From Streptosporangiaceae bacterium (GTDB taxonomy: Bacteria > Actinomycetota > Actinomycetes > Streptosporangiales > Streptosporangiaceae), in contig JASHPF010000151.1 of NCBI GenBank assembly GCA_030038295.1, positions 1 through 64,000 of the forward strand: 64,000 bases of DNA, written 5' to 3'. Below, piece after piece: positions 9,444 to 20,955 of this stretch (its first letter is position 1; each line of letters begins with the position of its first letter). The translations under genes and the position numbers were made by a program. The notes beneath the pieces are model-generated. The model made no database searches, was not told the DNA's origin, and was given only the letters and a program-made list of their open reading frames with translations.

Positions 9444-10406
9444 CTAGCTGCTCCCGGCCGGCAGCGATCCGATCACGTCCACGATGAACACGAGGCTGTC
9501 GTTCTTCTCGATGCCGGCGCTGGAGTTGCCGCCCTCCGGGCCGTAGCCCAGCGACGGCGGGATCACCACCATCACCCGGCTGCCGACTGTGACGCCGGTC
9601 AGGCCTTCCGACAGGCCGGTCAGCACGTCGCCGCCGATCCGGAAGCTGAACGGGGCCCCGTCCGGCTGGTCCGTCGCGGGCCAGGTGCTGGCGAACACCT
9701 GCCCGGTCCGCCAGATGGCGCCGACGTACTGCGCGACCACGGTGTCGCCCGTGGCGAGGGTGCGCCCGGTGCCCTTGATGAGCGTGGTCACCGACAGCTT
9801 GCCGGGCGGTGCGGTCTTCGGGATCGTGACCACGGGGGCCTGGCCTGGCTTCGCGGTCACGGTCGGCAGCGCTCCGCCGCCGCTCGACACCTGGGTACCG
9901 GACGCCGACTGGGTGCTCGGGTACTGCTGGAGCAGGTCGATGACCCATACCAGCGTGTCGCTGCCGGTAACGCCGAGCGACGACTCGCCAGACGTCCCGT
10001 ACCCGTACTTCGGCGGGAGCACGGCCACCACCCGGCTGCCCAGCCGGGCGCCTTTCAGCGCGGTAATCAGGCCCGGCAGCCCGTTATCGGCCGGGATCAT
10101 CTGCGGGCCGGTGCCGAAGGTGGAGTCGACCAGGCTGTGGCTGGTACCGCTCCACTTGTAGACGGCGACGTTGGCGAGCGTCGCGTCGCCCGCCTTCAGC
10201 GCCGCGCCGCTGCCGTGGATCGGCTTGCTGATGACCAGGTTGGTGCTCGCCGGCTCGGCCGGGATGGTCACGGTGGGGGCCTTGTTGAAGCTGCCCGTCA
10301 CCTTCACGGCGTCGTTGGCGTTGCCGGATGAGCCTCCTCCGCCGCAGCCCGCGAGGACGGCGACCGCGGCGATCGGGGCAAGTACAGCTATGGCGATGCG
10401 GCGCAT
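9444..10406 (-). CDS. Lipoprotein FKBP-type peptidyl-prolyl cis-trans isomerase with two FKBP-like domains
   Basis: Lipobox signal MRRIAIAVLAPIAAVAVLAGCGGGG; two copies of GDTVVAQYVGAIWRTGQVF...-like and VMVVIPPSLGYG / VVAVLPPKYGYG motifs. Confidence 0.92.
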   Translation of the reverse strand: MRRIAIAVLAPIAAVAVLAGCGGGGSSGNANDAVKVTGSFNKAPTVTIPAEPASTNLVISKPIHGSGAALKAGDATLANVAVYKWSGTSHSLVDSTFGTGPQMIPADNGLPGLITALKGARLGSRVVAVLPPKYGYGTSGESSLGVTGSDTLVWVIDLLQQYPSTQSASGTQVSSGGGALPTVTAKPGQAPVVTIPKTAPPGKLSVTTLIKGTGRTLATGDTVVAQYVGAIWRTGQVFASTWPATDQPDGAPFSFRIGGDVLTGLSEGLTGVTVGSRVMVVIPPSLGYGPEGGNSSAGIEKNDSLVFIVDVIGSLPAGSS

Positions 10407-10433
10407 GGCGGCCAGCCTACCGCCGCTCGCCAG

Positions 10434-12092
10434 CTACCCGGTCGCGACAGGGTTGGCCGGCGAGAGCAGCGGGAGCAGGTTGCGGTGCCAGACCAGCACG
10501 GTGTAGGCGGGCAGCACGTACACGCTGACCGGCTGCCCGAAGCTCTTCACGATCGCATAGGCCGCCGGGTTCTGCCGCCAGTCCCCCGGCCCCGTCATGA
10601 TGACGAAGTTCGCCGAGTGCGTCCTGGCCGAGTACCAGCTGAGATTGATCTCCCACGGGTTGGGCTGGACGCTGCGGCCAGACGTCTGGACGGTGCGCAC
10701 CGCGACCGCGCCGCCGCTGTCCACCGTCGTGGCGTTTCCGATCCAGTAGCTGGGCGTCAGCCCGTAGTGGAGCCGGTGCTCGGTCAGCCAGCTGGCCAGC
10801 GTCTGGTTGTTGGCGGGCACCGGAGGCCGCGTCGCGTAGAACGTCAGGCCGGCCAGGTAGATGGCGAGCACCGCCGCGAGCGCCGGGACGAGCCGGGCGC
10901 GGCGCAGCCGGCCCGCGAGCAGCCGGCCAGCCAGCGCCGCGCCGACCGGGAGAACCGCGGCGATCTCGCGGCTGGACTGCGCGTTCAGGGCGTTTGGGCC
11001 GATCAGGTATGCCAGCACGGTGATGCAGACCGACGCGGCCATCAGCTGCACCGCGATCGGCAGCCGCCACAGTCGCCGGGCGGCGATGCACACCGCCCAC
11101 AGCACGAGCGCGATGCCGAGCAGGTGCAGCAGGCCGTCGGCGGCGACCAGTCCGACCTGGTGACCGGGGAAGTTCGCGCCGAAGAGCACGAGCAGGCCCT
11201 GGATCGTCTCCAGCAGGTTGTGCGGCAGCGTGTCGAACCAGGCGAGCTGGTTGTTGACCGGGCTCAGCCGGAAGCCGCCGCTCTCCCTGATCCGCCGCAG
11301 GGTCCGCTCAGCGGTGAACGCGCCCGCGAGCGCAGCCGCCACGAGGCCAAGCTCGAACCAGGCCGGCCAGCCCTTGCGGCCGAGCACGACGAGCCGGCGG
11401 TAGCCGCGCAGCAGCCCTACCAGGATCAGCGGCGCGATCATCGTGATCAGGATCACCTGGTCGGCGACGAGCGCCCACGCAACCAGCAGATAGGCGAGCA
11501 GCGGCACGAACCACCTGCGACCCGCCCGGTCGAGCACCAGCACCAGCAACAGGACCGGGACCGCGCTGCCCACGTGATCCGGCTCGAGCATGAGCACGTA
11601 CACGCTGCCCTGCGGCGGCGCCACCATGATGCCGACCGCGAGCGCGGCGCGCAGCAGGCCCTCGCGGCCGGACGCGCGGCCCTTGGCCACGACCGCAGCC
11701 AGCAGCACCAGCAGGGTGTACGTCATCGCGGCCGCGATGTGCATGTCATCCGGCGTCAGGCCGTGCACCCACTCGATGATCATGTATTGCGGCAGCTCGG
11801 TCGTGTAGAACGCCACGTCCGACAGCCACCACCCGCGCAGCAGCAGATTCCCGTGCAGCATCGCCCACGCCTGGAGGGCGATAGACGCACCGTCCGAATT
11901 GGCGGGAACCGTGCGCGACAGATGCAGATAGCAGGTGAACAGCGCCACCGCAGCCAGCACCCAGGCGGCTAGTACCAGGGCGGTCCTGGCAGGCCGTGGC
12001 AGGTTGCGGTACCACGGTGTCCGGTCAGCGGTGCGGACCGGCGCCTCGTCCGGTCGGGACAGCGGCCGCAGCCCCAGGGGCAGCCGTGACAT
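10434..12092 (-). CDS. Polytopic membrane protein, possibly GT-C-fold glycosyltransferase-like
   Basis: About ten hydrophobic segments with an acidic first loop (SRTVPANSDGASIALQAWAML). Start chosen at MSRLPLGLRPL. Confidence 0.6.
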   Translation of the reverse strand: MSRLPLGLRPLSRPDEAPVRTADRTPWYRNLPRPARTALVLAAWVLAAVALFTCYLHLSRTVPANSDGASIALQAWAMLHGNLLLRGWWLSDVAFYTTELPQYMIIEWVHGLTPDDMHIAAAMTYTLLVLLAAVVAKGRASGREGLLRAALAVGIMVAPPQGSVYVLMLEPDHVGSAVPVLLLVLVLDRAGRRWFVPLLAYLLVAWALVADQVILITMIAPLILVGLLRGYRRLVVLGRKGWPAWFELGLVAAALAGAFTAERTLRRIRESGGFRLSPVNNQLAWFDTLPHNLLETIQGLLVLFGANFPGHQVGLVAADGLLHLLGIALVLWAVCIAARRLWRLPIAVQLMAASVCITVLAYLIGPNALNAQSSREIAAVLPVGAALAGRLLAGRLRRARLVPALAAVLAIYLAGLTFYATRPPVPANNQTLASWLTEHRLHYGLTPSYWIGNATTVDSGGAVAVRTVQTSGRSVQPNPWEINLSWYSARTHSANFVIMTGPGDWRQNPAAYAIVKSFGQPVSVYVLPAYTVLVWHRNLLPLLSPANPVATG

Positions 12093-12262
12093 CAACCCGA
12101 CCCCCCGTGTCCCGCTGTGTCCGTGTCCGTCCAGGGCGAAACGACCCCCGGACCCCCGACAAGGCAGCCGGGGAACGACCCCCGGACCCCGATAATGCGC
12201 CCGCAACGCCACCGTCACCGGCTACCTGCCAGTAACGGATGCCCTACCGTGCGTGCGTGGCG

Positions 12263-13621
12263 TTACATACCCGCGATGAGCTTCTCCACCCGCTCATCGA
12301 CCGCACGGAACGGGTCCTTGCACAGCACGGTCCGCTGCGCCTGGTCGTTCAGCTTGAGGTGCACCCAGTCGACGGTGAAGTCCCGGCGGCGTTCCTGCGC
12401 TCTCCGGATGAACTCGCCGCGCAGCCGGGCCCTGGTCGTCTGTGGCGGAATGTTCTTCGCCGCGAAGATGTCGAGATCCCGGCAGACGCGCTCGACCGCG
12501 CCCCGCTTTTGCAGCAGGTAGTACAGGCCGCGGCCCCGGTGCACGTCGTGGTAGGCGAGGTCGAGCTGGGCTACCCTCGGCGAGGCGAGCGGCAGGTCGT
12601 GCTTAGCCCGGTAGCGCTCGATGAGTTCCAGCTTGGTGACCCAGTCGATCTCGCGCGAGACCAGGCTGAGGTCGCCGGTCTCGACCGCCCGCAGCGTTCG
12701 CTCCCATAGCTCGAGCACGCGGCTGGTGATCTTGTCCGCGCCCTTGCGCGCGGTGAAGTCCTGAGCCTTGGCCAGGTACTCCGTCTGCACGTCGAGCGCG
12801 CTGACCTCGCGGCCGTTCGCCAGCCGCACCTTGCGGCGCCCGGTCATGTCGTGACTGACGTCCCTGATGGCCCGGATCGGGTTCTCCAGCGTCAGGTCGC
12901 GCATCACGATGCCGGCTTCGACCATCCGCAGCACCAGGTCGGTGGCCCCGACCTTGAGCAGCATCGTGGTCTCGCTCATGTTGGAGTCGCCGACGATGAC
13001 GTGCAGCCGCCGGAACCGCTCGGCATCCGCGTGCGGCTCGTCGCGTGTGTTGATGATGGGCCGGGACCGGGTGGTCGCCGACGACACGCCCTCCCAGATG
13101 TGCTCGGCGCGCTGGCTCACGCAGTAGACGGCACCGCGCGGGGTCTGCAGCACCTTGCCTGCACCGCAGATGATCTGCCGGGTAACCAGGAAGGGGATCA
13201 GCACGTCCGCCAGCCTGCCGAACTCGCCGTGCCGGCCGACGAGGTAGTTCTCATGGCATCCGTAGGAGTTGCCGGCCGAGTCGGTGTTGTTCTTGAACAG
13301 GTAGATGTCGCCGGCGATGCCTTCCTCGCGGAGCCGGGTGTCGGCCTCGACGAGCAGGCCCTCCAGGATCCGCTCGCCCGCCTTGTCATGCGTGACGAGG
13401 TCGATCAGGTTGTCGCACTCCGGCGTCGCGTACTCCGGGTGGCTGCCGACGTCCAGGTACAGCCGGGCACCGTTGCGCAGGAACACGTTGCTGGACCGGC
13501 CCCACGACACCACCCGCCGGAACAGGTACCTCGCCACCTCGTCCGGGGACAATCGGCGCTGCCCGCGGAAGGTGCAGGTAACGCCGTACTCGTTTTCCAG
13601 CCCGAAGATCCTTCTGTCCAT
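12263..13621 (-). CDS. pafA: Pup--protein ligase PafA
   Basis: [58 protein letters not shown]; located in the Pup locus. Confidence 0.97.
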   Translation of the reverse strand: MDRRIFGLENEYGVTCTFRGQRRLSPDEVARYLFRRVVSWGRSSNVFLRNGARLYLDVGSHPEYATPECDNLIDLVTHDKAGERILEGLLVEADTRLREEGIAGDIYLFKNNTDSAGNSYGCHENYLVGRHGEFGRLADVLIPFLVTRQIICGAGKVLQTPRGAVYCVSQRAEHIWEGVSSATTRSRPIINTRDEPHADAERFRRLHVIVGDSNMSETTMLLKVGATDLVLRMVEAGIVMRDLTLENPIRAIRDVSHDMTGRRKVRLANGREVSALDVQTEYLAKAQDFTARKGADKITSRVLELWERTLRAVETGDLSLVSREIDWVTKLELIERYRAKHDLPLASPRVAQLDLAYHDVHRGRGLYYLLQKRGAVERVCRDLDIFAAKNIPPQTTRARLRGEFIRRAQERRRDFTVDWVHLKLNDQAQRTVLCKDPFRAVDERVEKLIAGM

Positions 13622-13625
13622 CCTG

Positions 13626-15101
13626 CTACCAGTCCACGGCGATGTACTTGGTCTCGGTGTACTCGAGCAGTCCGTCGTGCGCGCCCTCGCGACCAAGACC
13701 TGACTGCTTCACGCCGCCGAACGGCGCCGCCGGGTCGGACACCACCCCCCGGTTGATCCCGATCATGCCCGCTTCGAGCGCCTCCGCAACCCGGAGGCAG
13801 CGCCGCAGGTCCGTCGAGTACAAGTAGGACACCAGGCCGTACTCGGTCGCGTTGGCGAGCGCGATGGCCTCATCCTCGGCCGCGAACCTGACGATCGGTG
13901 CCACCGGTCCGAAGATCTCCGTCGAGAGGATGCCGGCCGCTGGCGGCACGGCGTCCAGCACCGTCGGCGCGTAGTAGTAGCCCACCCGGTCCGGCGCGTG
14001 CCCGCCGGTCAGCACCGCGGCCCCGTCGTCGGTCGCCGCCGCCACCAGGCCCGCCACCTTGTCCCTGGTGTCGGCGTTGACGAGCGGCCCGAGGTCGACG
14101 CCGTCCTCGAGGCCCGGTCCGACCCGAAGCGCGGCGAGCCGCGCGCTGAGCTTGGCGCCGAACTCATCCGCCACGCGCTCGTGCACGTAGAAGCGGTTTG
14201 CTGCGGTGCACGCCTCACCGCCGTTGCGCATCTTGGCGAGGAACGCGCCGTCGACCGCGGCATCCACGTCAGCGTCGTCGAAGACCAGGAACGGCGCGTT
14301 GCCGCCGAGTTCCATCGAGCAGTTCGTGACGTAGTCCGCGGCCTGCTTGAGCAGCACGCGGCCGACCTCCGTGGAACCGGTGAAGGACAGCTTGCGGACC
14401 CGCGGGTCGGCGAGCACGGCCTCGGTCAGCGGACCGGGCTTGGTCGTCGGCAGCACGTTGATCACGCCGTCCGGCACGCCCGCCTCGGTGAGCACCTCCG
14501 CCACCGCCAGCGCGGTCAGCGGGGTCTCCTTGGCGGGCTTGAGCAGGACGGTGCAGCCGGCCGCGAGGGCTGGGCCGATCTTGCGGGTGGCCATCGCCGC
14601 CGGGAAGTTCCAGGGCGTGATCAGGTAGCTGACGCCCACCGGTTGCCTGATGACCATGATGCGGTTGGCGCCGGACGGCGCGATCGACAGCGAGCCGTCG
14701 ATCCGGACGGCCTCTTCGGCGTACCACCGGAAGAACTCGGCCGCGTACGCGATCTCACCGCGGGCATCCCGCAGCGCCTTGCCGTTCTCCAGCACCATCA
14801 GCCGGGCGAGGTGCTCCGACCGCTGAATCATCAGCTCGTACGCCCGGCGCAGGCACTCGCCGCGCTCCCTGGGGGGCCGGGCCGCCCAGCCCGGCAGCGC
14901 CCGCGCGGCAGCCGCCACGGCATCAAGCGCGTCCTCCGGGCTCGCGTCGGCGACCTGCGTGATCGCGGCCTCCGTCGCCGGATTCATCACCGGCATGCGC
15001 CCAGCGCGTCCCGTCGACCACTGCCCGCCGATCAGCAGGCCGGTCGGCGCCTCGATGCCGATGATGCTCGCCAGGTCGGATGTCACAGTGCCCTCCATCA
15101 C
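13626..15101 (-). CDS. NAD(P)-dependent aldehyde dehydrogenase, succinate-semialdehyde dehydrogenase-like
   Basis: [65 protein letters not shown]. Ends 4 nt before the pafA start. Confidence 0.92.
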   Translation of the reverse strand: MMEGTVTSDLASIIGIEAPTGLLIGGQWSTGRAGRMPVMNPATEAAITQVADASPEDALDAVAAAARALPGWAARPPRERGECLRRAYELMIQRSEHLARLMVLENGKALRDARGEIAYAAEFFRWYAEEAVRIDGSLSIAPSGANRIMVIRQPVGVSYLITPWNFPAAMATRKIGPALAAGCTVLLKPAKETPLTALAVAEVLTEAGVPDGVINVLPTTKPGPLTEAVLADPRVRKLSFTGSTEVGRVLLKQAADYVTNCSMELGGNAPFLVFDDADVDAAVDGAFLAKMRNGGEACTAANRFYVHERVADEFGAKLSARLAALRVGPGLEDGVDLGPLVNADTRDKVAGLVAAATDDGAAVLTGGHAPDRVGYYYAPTVLDAVPPAAGILSTEIFGPVAPIVRFAAEDEAIALANATEYGLVSYLYSTDLRRCLRVAEALEAGMIGINRGVVSDPAAPFGGVKQSGLGREGAHDGLLEYTETKYIAVDW

Positions 15102-15214
15102 GCCGCGTCCTCGCGCGAAGCCTGCCTGCCTCCTGCTGGCGGGGACCCTACGTCAGTCGAGGCTACCAACGGCGCCGGGCGCCGTCACGGGACGCGAGCG
15201 GCGGCTGGCCGTGG

Positions 15215-15997
15215 TCAGTCGGCGTCGGCCGGGCTGGCGGTTTCCCCGCCGTCGGCCGGGCTGGCGGTTACCCCGCCGTCGGCTTCCCCGCCGTCGGCCC
15301 TGGCCTCGGCCAGCAGGGCATCGAGGCGCGTGCCGATAATGCGGCGGAACGCCCGGTGTGGCCGGTCGCGCTCGAGCAGCGCCACCTCGAGCTCCCCGCT
15401 GGTCAGCGGCTCCGTGCCGGCGGAGCCCTGGCCCGCGAGCGACGCGATCGCGAGGCGCATGGCCGCGGTCAGGGACATCGACGCGGAGTACTGCTCCTTG
15501 ATCACCGCGGCCACCCGGTCAGCCTGCCCGCCCATCACCACGAACCCGTGCTCCTCGGCGACCGAGCCGTCAAAGATGATCCGGTAGAGCTCGTCGTCAT
15601 CGGTGGTCTTGCCCACCTCGGCGACGACGATCTCCACCTCGTACGGCTTCGGGCTTTCGGTGAACAGCGAGCCGAGCACCTGTGCATACCAGTCGGCGAG
15701 GCCGCGCGCGGTCACGTCGCGCCGGTCGTACTGGTATCCGGTCATATCCGCGTACCGCACCCCGGCCTTGCGCAGCGTCTCGAACTCGGGGTAGCGACCG
15801 ACCGCGGCGAACGCGATCCGGTCGTAGAGCTCGCTGAACTTGCGCAGCGCCCGGTACGCGTTGGGTGCCACGAACAGGATCCCGGCCTCGCAGCTGAGTA
15901 CGACGCCGCTGCGGATCTGGGTGATACGCCGCTGGACATAGTCGGCCTTGTCCTTCATCACCTGCTCGGGTGACACGTAACCGAACGGCATCGACAC
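15215..15997 (-). CDS. prcA: 20S proteasome subunit alpha
   Basis: MSMPFGYVSPEQVMKDKADYVQRRITQIRSGVVLSCEAGILFVA; directly downstream of prcB. Confidence 0.96.
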   Translation of the reverse strand: MSMPFGYVSPEQVMKDKADYVQRRITQIRSGVVLSCEAGILFVAPNAYRALRKFSELYDRIAFAAVGRYPEFETLRKAGVRYADMTGYQYDRRDVTARGLADWYAQVLGSLFTESPKPYEVEIVVAEVGKTTDDDELYRIIFDGSVAEEHGFVVMGGQADRVAAVIKEQYSASMSLTAAMRLAIASLAGQGSAGTEPLTSGELEVALLERDRPHRAFRRIIGTRLDALLAEARADGGEADGGVTASPADGGETASPADAD

Positions 15998-16033
15998 CGC
16001 GGACGCTTCCTTACGTGAGTGAGGGTTGCTGGG

Positions 16034-16909
16034 TCAGGATGCGGACGTCCGCAGTGGCGCGGCGGGGCCGTCTGGCAGCTGCATCCGCTCGGTGATCACG
16101 GCCTCGGCGTACCGGCCCGCCTCCTCGTCGGTCAGCCGCTGGTAGCCATCCGCCGTGACGGTGGCGACGACGGGGTAGATCCGCCGCGACACGTCGGGGC
16201 CGCCGGTAGCCGAATCGTCGTCGGCAGCGTCGTACAGGGCCTGCATGAGCGCGAGCACAACGTCCTGCGCGGTCATGCCGTCCCTGTACAGCTTCTTGAG
16301 CGAGCCGCGGGCGAACACGGAGCCGGAGCCGATCGTCGCGAACCGCTGCTCTTCGTACTTGCCGCCGACCACGTCGAAGCTGAAGATCCGGCCCCGGCCG
16401 GTCTCCTCGTCGTAGCCGGCCAGCAGCGGCACCGAGACCAGCCCCTGCATGGCGAGGCCGAGGTTTGCCTTGACGAGCCCGGCTAGCCGGTTCGCCTTGC
16501 CCTCAAGGGACAGCGACCGGCCTTCCAGCTTCTCGTAGTGCTCGAGCTCCACGGCAAACAGCCGGACCAGGTCGACGCCCACGCCGGCCGCGCCGGCGAT
16601 GCCGACGCACGAGTACTCGTCGCTGCGGAACACCTTCTCGATGTCGCGCTGGGCGATCATGTTGCCCGCGGTTGCCCGCCGGTCGCCCGCCATCACGGCG
16701 CCGACGTCGCACACCGCGGTGACGATGGTGGTGCCGTGCGCGACTCCGACCGCCGCGCCGCCACCGCCGGGCGCCGCCTGACCGTCCGCGTGCTGCGCGC
16801 GCGGCAGCAGGTCCGGCGCGGCCATGGTCAGGAAGTCGGCGAAGGATGAGGATCCGGCGGCCAGGAACGCCGCGGCCTGCCACCGCCCCTGAGGTTCAAA
16901 GCCGCCCAC
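16034..16909 (-). CDS. prcB: 20S proteasome subunit beta precursor
   Basis: Propeptide followed by [37 protein letters not shown] (catalytic N-terminal Thr). Confidence 0.96.
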   Translation of the reverse strand: MGGFEPQGRWQAAAFLAAGSSSFADFLTMAAPDLLPRAQHADGQAAPGGGGAAVGVAHGTTIVTAVCDVGAVMAGDRRATAGNMIAQRDIEKVFRSDEYSCVGIAGAAGVGVDLVRLFAVELEHYEKLEGRSLSLEGKANRLAGLVKANLGLAMQGLVSVPLLAGYDEETGRGRIFSFDVVGGKYEEQRFATIGSGSVFARGSLKKLYRDGMTAQDVVLALMQALYDAADDDSATGGPDVSRRIYPVVATVTADGYQRLTDEEAGRYAEAVITERMQLPDGPAAPLRTSAS

Positions 16910-16998
16910 CGCGAAATCCCTCCGCTGATCCGGTCGCTACCGGGAACGCGCGTCGTGCACCGGCCCCGGCTAGCCCGTTCCCTCCTGCTGGCAGGACT

Positions 16999-17208
16999 CT
17001 ACTGCCCGCCCTTTTGCACGTACGACCGGACGAACTCCTCGGCGTTTTCTTCCAGCACCTCGTCGATCTCGTCCAGGATCGCGTCCACGTCGTCGGTCAG
17101 CTTGTCCTGCCGCTCCCTGACTTCGTCGGTCTCCTGGACGTCCGTGTCCACGTCTTCCTCGGCGCGCCGAGGAGCCTGCCGCTGGCCGCCGGTGTCCTTC
17201 GTCGCCAT
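16999..17208 (-). CDS. pup: Prokaryotic ubiquitin-like protein Pup
   Basis: 69 aa; MATKDTGGQRQAPRRAEEDVDTDVQE...DDVDAILDEIDEVLEENAEEFVRSYVQKGGQ; C-terminal GGQ; GGAGGT ribosome-binding site. Confidence 0.97.
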   Translation of the reverse strand: MATKDTGGQRQAPRRAEEDVDTDVQETDEVRERQDKLTDDVDAILDEIDEVLEENAEEFVRSYVQKGGQ

Positions 17209-17451
17209 GCCATACCTCCGTACTTCGCGGTGCCGCGCAGTGTCAACGCTATCCTCGCCTGCTGGTACGCCGTCCAACCCCGGCCGCACTGCATCGGTAT
17301 CACGCTGAGACAACTCGTGGCCAGAATAGACACACCGGACCCGGTGCTGGCTGCCGCTAAGGTCGGTTAAGAGATGGTATGACCGTCTTGTCGGCGAGAC
17401 ATCAGCCGTAGGCAGAACGGCCGGGCCAGTTGCCGCAAAAGGGCAGCGACG

Positions 17452-18966
17452 TCACTGCCCGGTGAGCGCGGCCACGAGGTCCCCGGCGGTTGCACAGGTG
17501 TCCAGCAACCGCCCCACGTGCGCCCTGGTCCCCCGCAGCGGCTCCAGGGTGGGCACCCGCTGCAGCGACTCCCGGCCGGGGATGTCGAAGATCACCGAAT
17601 CCCAGGACGCCGCGGCGACCGCGTCCGGGTACTGCCGCAGGCAGCGGCCCCGGAAGTAGGCCCGGGTGTCCTCCGGCGGCTCGTCAACGGCCCGGATGAT
17701 GTCGGCCTCGGTGGTCAGCCTCGTGAACCGGCCGCGGTCGGCCAGGCGGTTGTACAGCCCCCGGTCGAGCCGGACATCGGCATACTGCAGGTCGACCAGC
17801 TGCAGCCGCGGATGACCCCAGGCCAGCCCGTCCCTGGCCCGGTAGCCTTCCAGGATTTCCAGCTTGGCCACCCAGTCCAGTTCCCTGGACAGCTGCCGCG
17901 GATCGTCGGCCAGCCGGGTCAGCACGCTCTCCCAGCGACGCAGCACGTCCGCGGTGATGTCGTCGACGTCGGTGCCGTACTTGTCCTCGGCGTACTTGCG
18001 AGCCAGCTCCAGGTACTCCATCTGCAGCTGGACCGCCGTCATCCGGCGGCCGTCACGCAGCGTCACCAGGTGCCTCAGGCCGGGGTCATGCGAGATCGCC
18101 CGCAGCTCCGCCACCGGTGCCTCGATGGCGAGGTCGGCGGCCAGGAACCGGTCCTCGATCATGGCCAGCACCAGCGCGGTGCTGCCCAGCTTGAGGTAGG
18201 TGGAGATCTCGCTCATGTTCGCGTCGCCGATGATTACGTGCAGACGGCGGTATTTGTCCGGGTCGGCGTGCGGCTCGTCGCGCGTGTTGATGATCGGCCG
18301 CTTGAGCGTCGTCTCCAGGCCGACCTCGACCTCGAAGAAGTCGGCCCGCTGGCTGATCTGGAAACCGTCCTCGCGGCCGTCCGCCCCCACGCCGACCCGG
18401 CCAGCCCCGCAGACGACCTGGCGGGAGACGAAAAACGGCGTCAGGTGCCGCACGATGTCCCCGAACGCGGTGGCGCGGTTCATCAGGTAGTTCTCGTGAC
18501 AGCCGTAGGACGCGCCCTTGTTGTCGGTGTTGTGCTTGTAGAGCTGAATGGGCTGGCCACCGGGCATGCTCGAGGCGCGCGCCGCCGCCTCCGCCATGAC
18601 CCGCTCGCCAGCCTTGTCCCAGATCACGGCGTCCAGCGGGTTCGTGCACTCGGGCGCGGAGTACTCGGGGTGAGCGTGATCAACGTAAAGCCGAGCGCCG
18701 TTGGTGAGGATGACGTTGGCCAGGCCTAGATCCTCGTCGGTGAGCTGCGAGGAGTCCGCCGTCTCCGCGGCCAGGTCGAAGCCGCGGGCGTCGCGGAGCG
18801 GGTTCTCCTCCTCAAAGTCCCACCTCGGCCGCCTGGCTCGCGCGGCCGTGGCCGCCTGGTAGGCATTCACGACCTGCGACGAGCTGACCATGGCGTTGAC
18901 GCCCGGCTGTCCGGGCACGGAAATGCCGTACTCGGTCTCGATGCCCATGACCCGGCGCGCGCTCAT
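17452..18966 (-). CDS. dop: Depupylase/deamidase Dop
   Basis: [54 protein letters not shown]. Confidence 0.97.
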   Translation of the reverse strand: MSARRVMGIETEYGISVPGQPGVNAMVSSSQVVNAYQAATAARARRPRWDFEEENPLRDARGFDLAAETADSSQLTDEDLGLANVILTNGARLYVDHAHPEYSAPECTNPLDAVIWDKAGERVMAEAAARASSMPGGQPIQLYKHNTDNKGASYGCHENYLMNRATAFGDIVRHLTPFFVSRQVVCGAGRVGVGADGREDGFQISQRADFFEVEVGLETTLKRPIINTRDEPHADPDKYRRLHVIIGDANMSEISTYLKLGSTALVLAMIEDRFLAADLAIEAPVAELRAISHDPGLRHLVTLRDGRRMTAVQLQMEYLELARKYAEDKYGTDVDDITADVLRRWESVLTRLADDPRQLSRELDWVAKLEILEGYRARDGLAWGHPRLQLVDLQYADVRLDRGLYNRLADRGRFTRLTTEADIIRAVDEPPEDTRAYFRGRCLRQYPDAVAAASWDSVIFDIPGRESLQRVPTLEPLRGTRAHVGRLLDTCATAGDLVAALTGQ

Positions 18967-19024
18967 GCCTAAGAGCCTAAGCCGCGCACGCAGTCGGCCG
19001 CACGCGGCGCCCCGCCGGAACCTG

Positions 19025-20836
19025 CTACAGGTACTGCCCGGTGTTGGACACGGTGTCGATCGAGCGGCCCGCCTCCGTGCCGCTCTTGCCCGAGATAAGC
19101 GTGCGGATGTAGACGATCCGCTCGCCCTTCTTGCCGGAGATCCTGGCCCAGTCGTCCGGGTTCGTGGTGTTCGGCAGGTCCTCGTTCTCCTTAAACTCGT
19201 CGATGCACGCAGTGAGCAGGTGCGCGACGCGCAGGCCCTTCTGACCCGTCTCCAGGAACTCCTTGATGGCCATCTTCTTCGCCCGGTCGACGATGTTCTG
19301 GATCATCGCACCGGAGTTGAAGTCGCGGAAGTACAGCACTTCCTTGTCGCCGTTGGCGTACGTCACCTCGAGGAACTTGTTCTCCTCGGTCTCGGAGTAC
19401 ATCCGCTCGACCACGCGCTGGATCATCTCGGCCACCGTCGCGTCCGCGAGCCCGCCATGCTCAGCCATATCGTCGGGGTGCAGCGGCAGGTTGGGCAGCA
19501 CGTACTTGGAGAAGATGTCGCGGGCGGCCTCGGCGTCCGGGCGCTCGATCTTGATCTTCACGTCGAGCCGGCCCGGCCGCAGGATGGCCGGGTCGATCAT
19601 GTCCTCGCGGTTGGAGGCGCCGATCACGATGACGTTCTCGAGTCCCTCCACGCCGTCGATCTCGCTGAGCAGCTGCGGCACGATCGTGTTCTCCACGTCG
19701 CTCGACACGCCCGAGCCACGGGTGCGGAAGATCGAGTCCATCTCGTCGAAGAACACGATGACCGGCATGCCCTCGCTGGCCTTTTCCCTGGCGCGCTGGA
19801 ACACCAGCCGGATGTGCCGCTCGGTCTCGCCCACGTACTTGTTGAGCAGCTCCGGGCCCTTGATGTTGAGGAAGAAGCTGCGCCGCTCCTTGGCCGGGCC
19901 CGCCTCCGCCGACAGCGCACCGTCGCCGTCTAGCGCGGCGCGCGCCGCGACCTGCTTGGCCAGCGAGTTCGCCACCGCCTTGGCGATGAGCGTCTTGCCG
20001 CAGCCGGGCGGGCCGTACAGCAGCACCCCCTTCGGGGGCCGCAGCTGGTGCTCGCGGAACAGGTCTGCGTGCAGGTACGGCAGCTCGATGGCGTCCCTGA
20101 TCTGCTCGATCTGCGGAGCGAGGCCGCCGATCTCCGAGTAAGAGATGTCCGGGACTTCCTCGAGGATGAGCTCCTCGACCTCGGCCTTCGGGATGCGCTC
20201 GTAGACATAGCCAGATCGCGGCTCGAGCAGCAACGAGTCGCCCGCGCGCAAGGTGGAGCCGCGCAGCGGCTCGGCCAGCCGGGCGATGCGCTCCTCGTCG
20301 GCGTGCGAGATGATGAGCACGCGGTCGCCATCCTCCAGCAGCTCCTTGAGCATGACGACCTCGCCGACCGACTCGTAGCCCTGGGCGATGACGACGTTCA
20401 GCGCCTCGTTCAGCACCACTTCCTGGCCGGGCTTCAGGTCGGCCAGCTCCACCCCGGGGCTGACGCTGACCCGCATCTTGCGCCCGCCGGTGAACACGTC
20501 GGCGGTGCCGTCAGGCGTGGCCTGCAGGAAGATGCCGAAGCCGCTCGGCGGCTGGGCGAGCCGGTCGACCTCTTCCTTGAGCGCGACGATCTGGTCTCGC
20601 GCCTCCCGCAGGGTGGCGGCCAGCCGCTCGTTCTGGCTCGTCAGCGCCGACAGGCTGGACTCGGCCTCGCGGAGCCGCTGCTCCAGCAGGTGGGTCTGGC
20701 GGGGCGTGTCGGCCAGCCGGCTGCGCAGGGCGGCGACCTCCTCTTCCAGGAAGGAGACCTGCGTGGTCAGGACCTTGACCTCGTCATCGTGCCGCCCGGA
20801 GTGGACGCTCTCGTCACGAGAGGCCATGCCCCTCAC
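19025..20836 (-). CDS. arc: Proteasome-associated AAA ATPase ARC/Mpa
   Basis: N-terminal coiled coil, [35 protein letters not shown]-terminal ...NTGQYL. Confidence 0.97.
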   Translation of the reverse strand: MRGMASRDESVHSGRHDDEVKVLTTQVSFLEEEVAALRSRLADTPRQTHLLEQRLREAESSLSALTSQNERLAATLREARDQIVALKEEVDRLAQPPSGFGIFLQATPDGTADVFTGGRKMRVSVSPGVELADLKPGQEVVLNEALNVVIAQGYESVGEVVMLKELLEDGDRVLIISHADEERIARLAEPLRGSTLRAGDSLLLEPRSGYVYERIPKAEVEELILEEVPDISYSEIGGLAPQIEQIRDAIELPYLHADLFREHQLRPPKGVLLYGPPGCGKTLIAKAVANSLAKQVAARAALDGDGALSAEAGPAKERRSFFLNIKGPELLNKYVGETERHIRLVFQRAREKASEGMPVIVFFDEMDSIFRTRGSGVSSDVENTIVPQLLSEIDGVEGLENVIVIGASNREDMIDPAILRPGRLDVKIKIERPDAEAARDIFSKYVLPNLPLHPDDMAEHGGLADATVAEMIQRVVERMYSETEENKFLEVTYANGDKEVLYFRDFNSGAMIQNIVDRAKKMAIKEFLETGQKGLRVAHLLTACIDEFKENEDLPNTTNPDDWARISGKKGERIVYIRTLISGKSGTEAGRSIDTVSNTGQYL

Positions 20837-20955
20837 CCCCTCCTGAAGAGCTGAGTTACCTAGACCCTACCTATCCGCGCCCGATACGTAACCCGGCGAC
20901 GTGCATCGAGTCCGCATCCCACGGTTACGATCGGAGAAACTCGCTGGCTGCCGCG

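Noticed and set aside
10485-11972. 495-aa plus-strand ORF
   Set aside because: Antisense to the polytopic membrane protein; Arg/Gln/His-rich with no domain signature.
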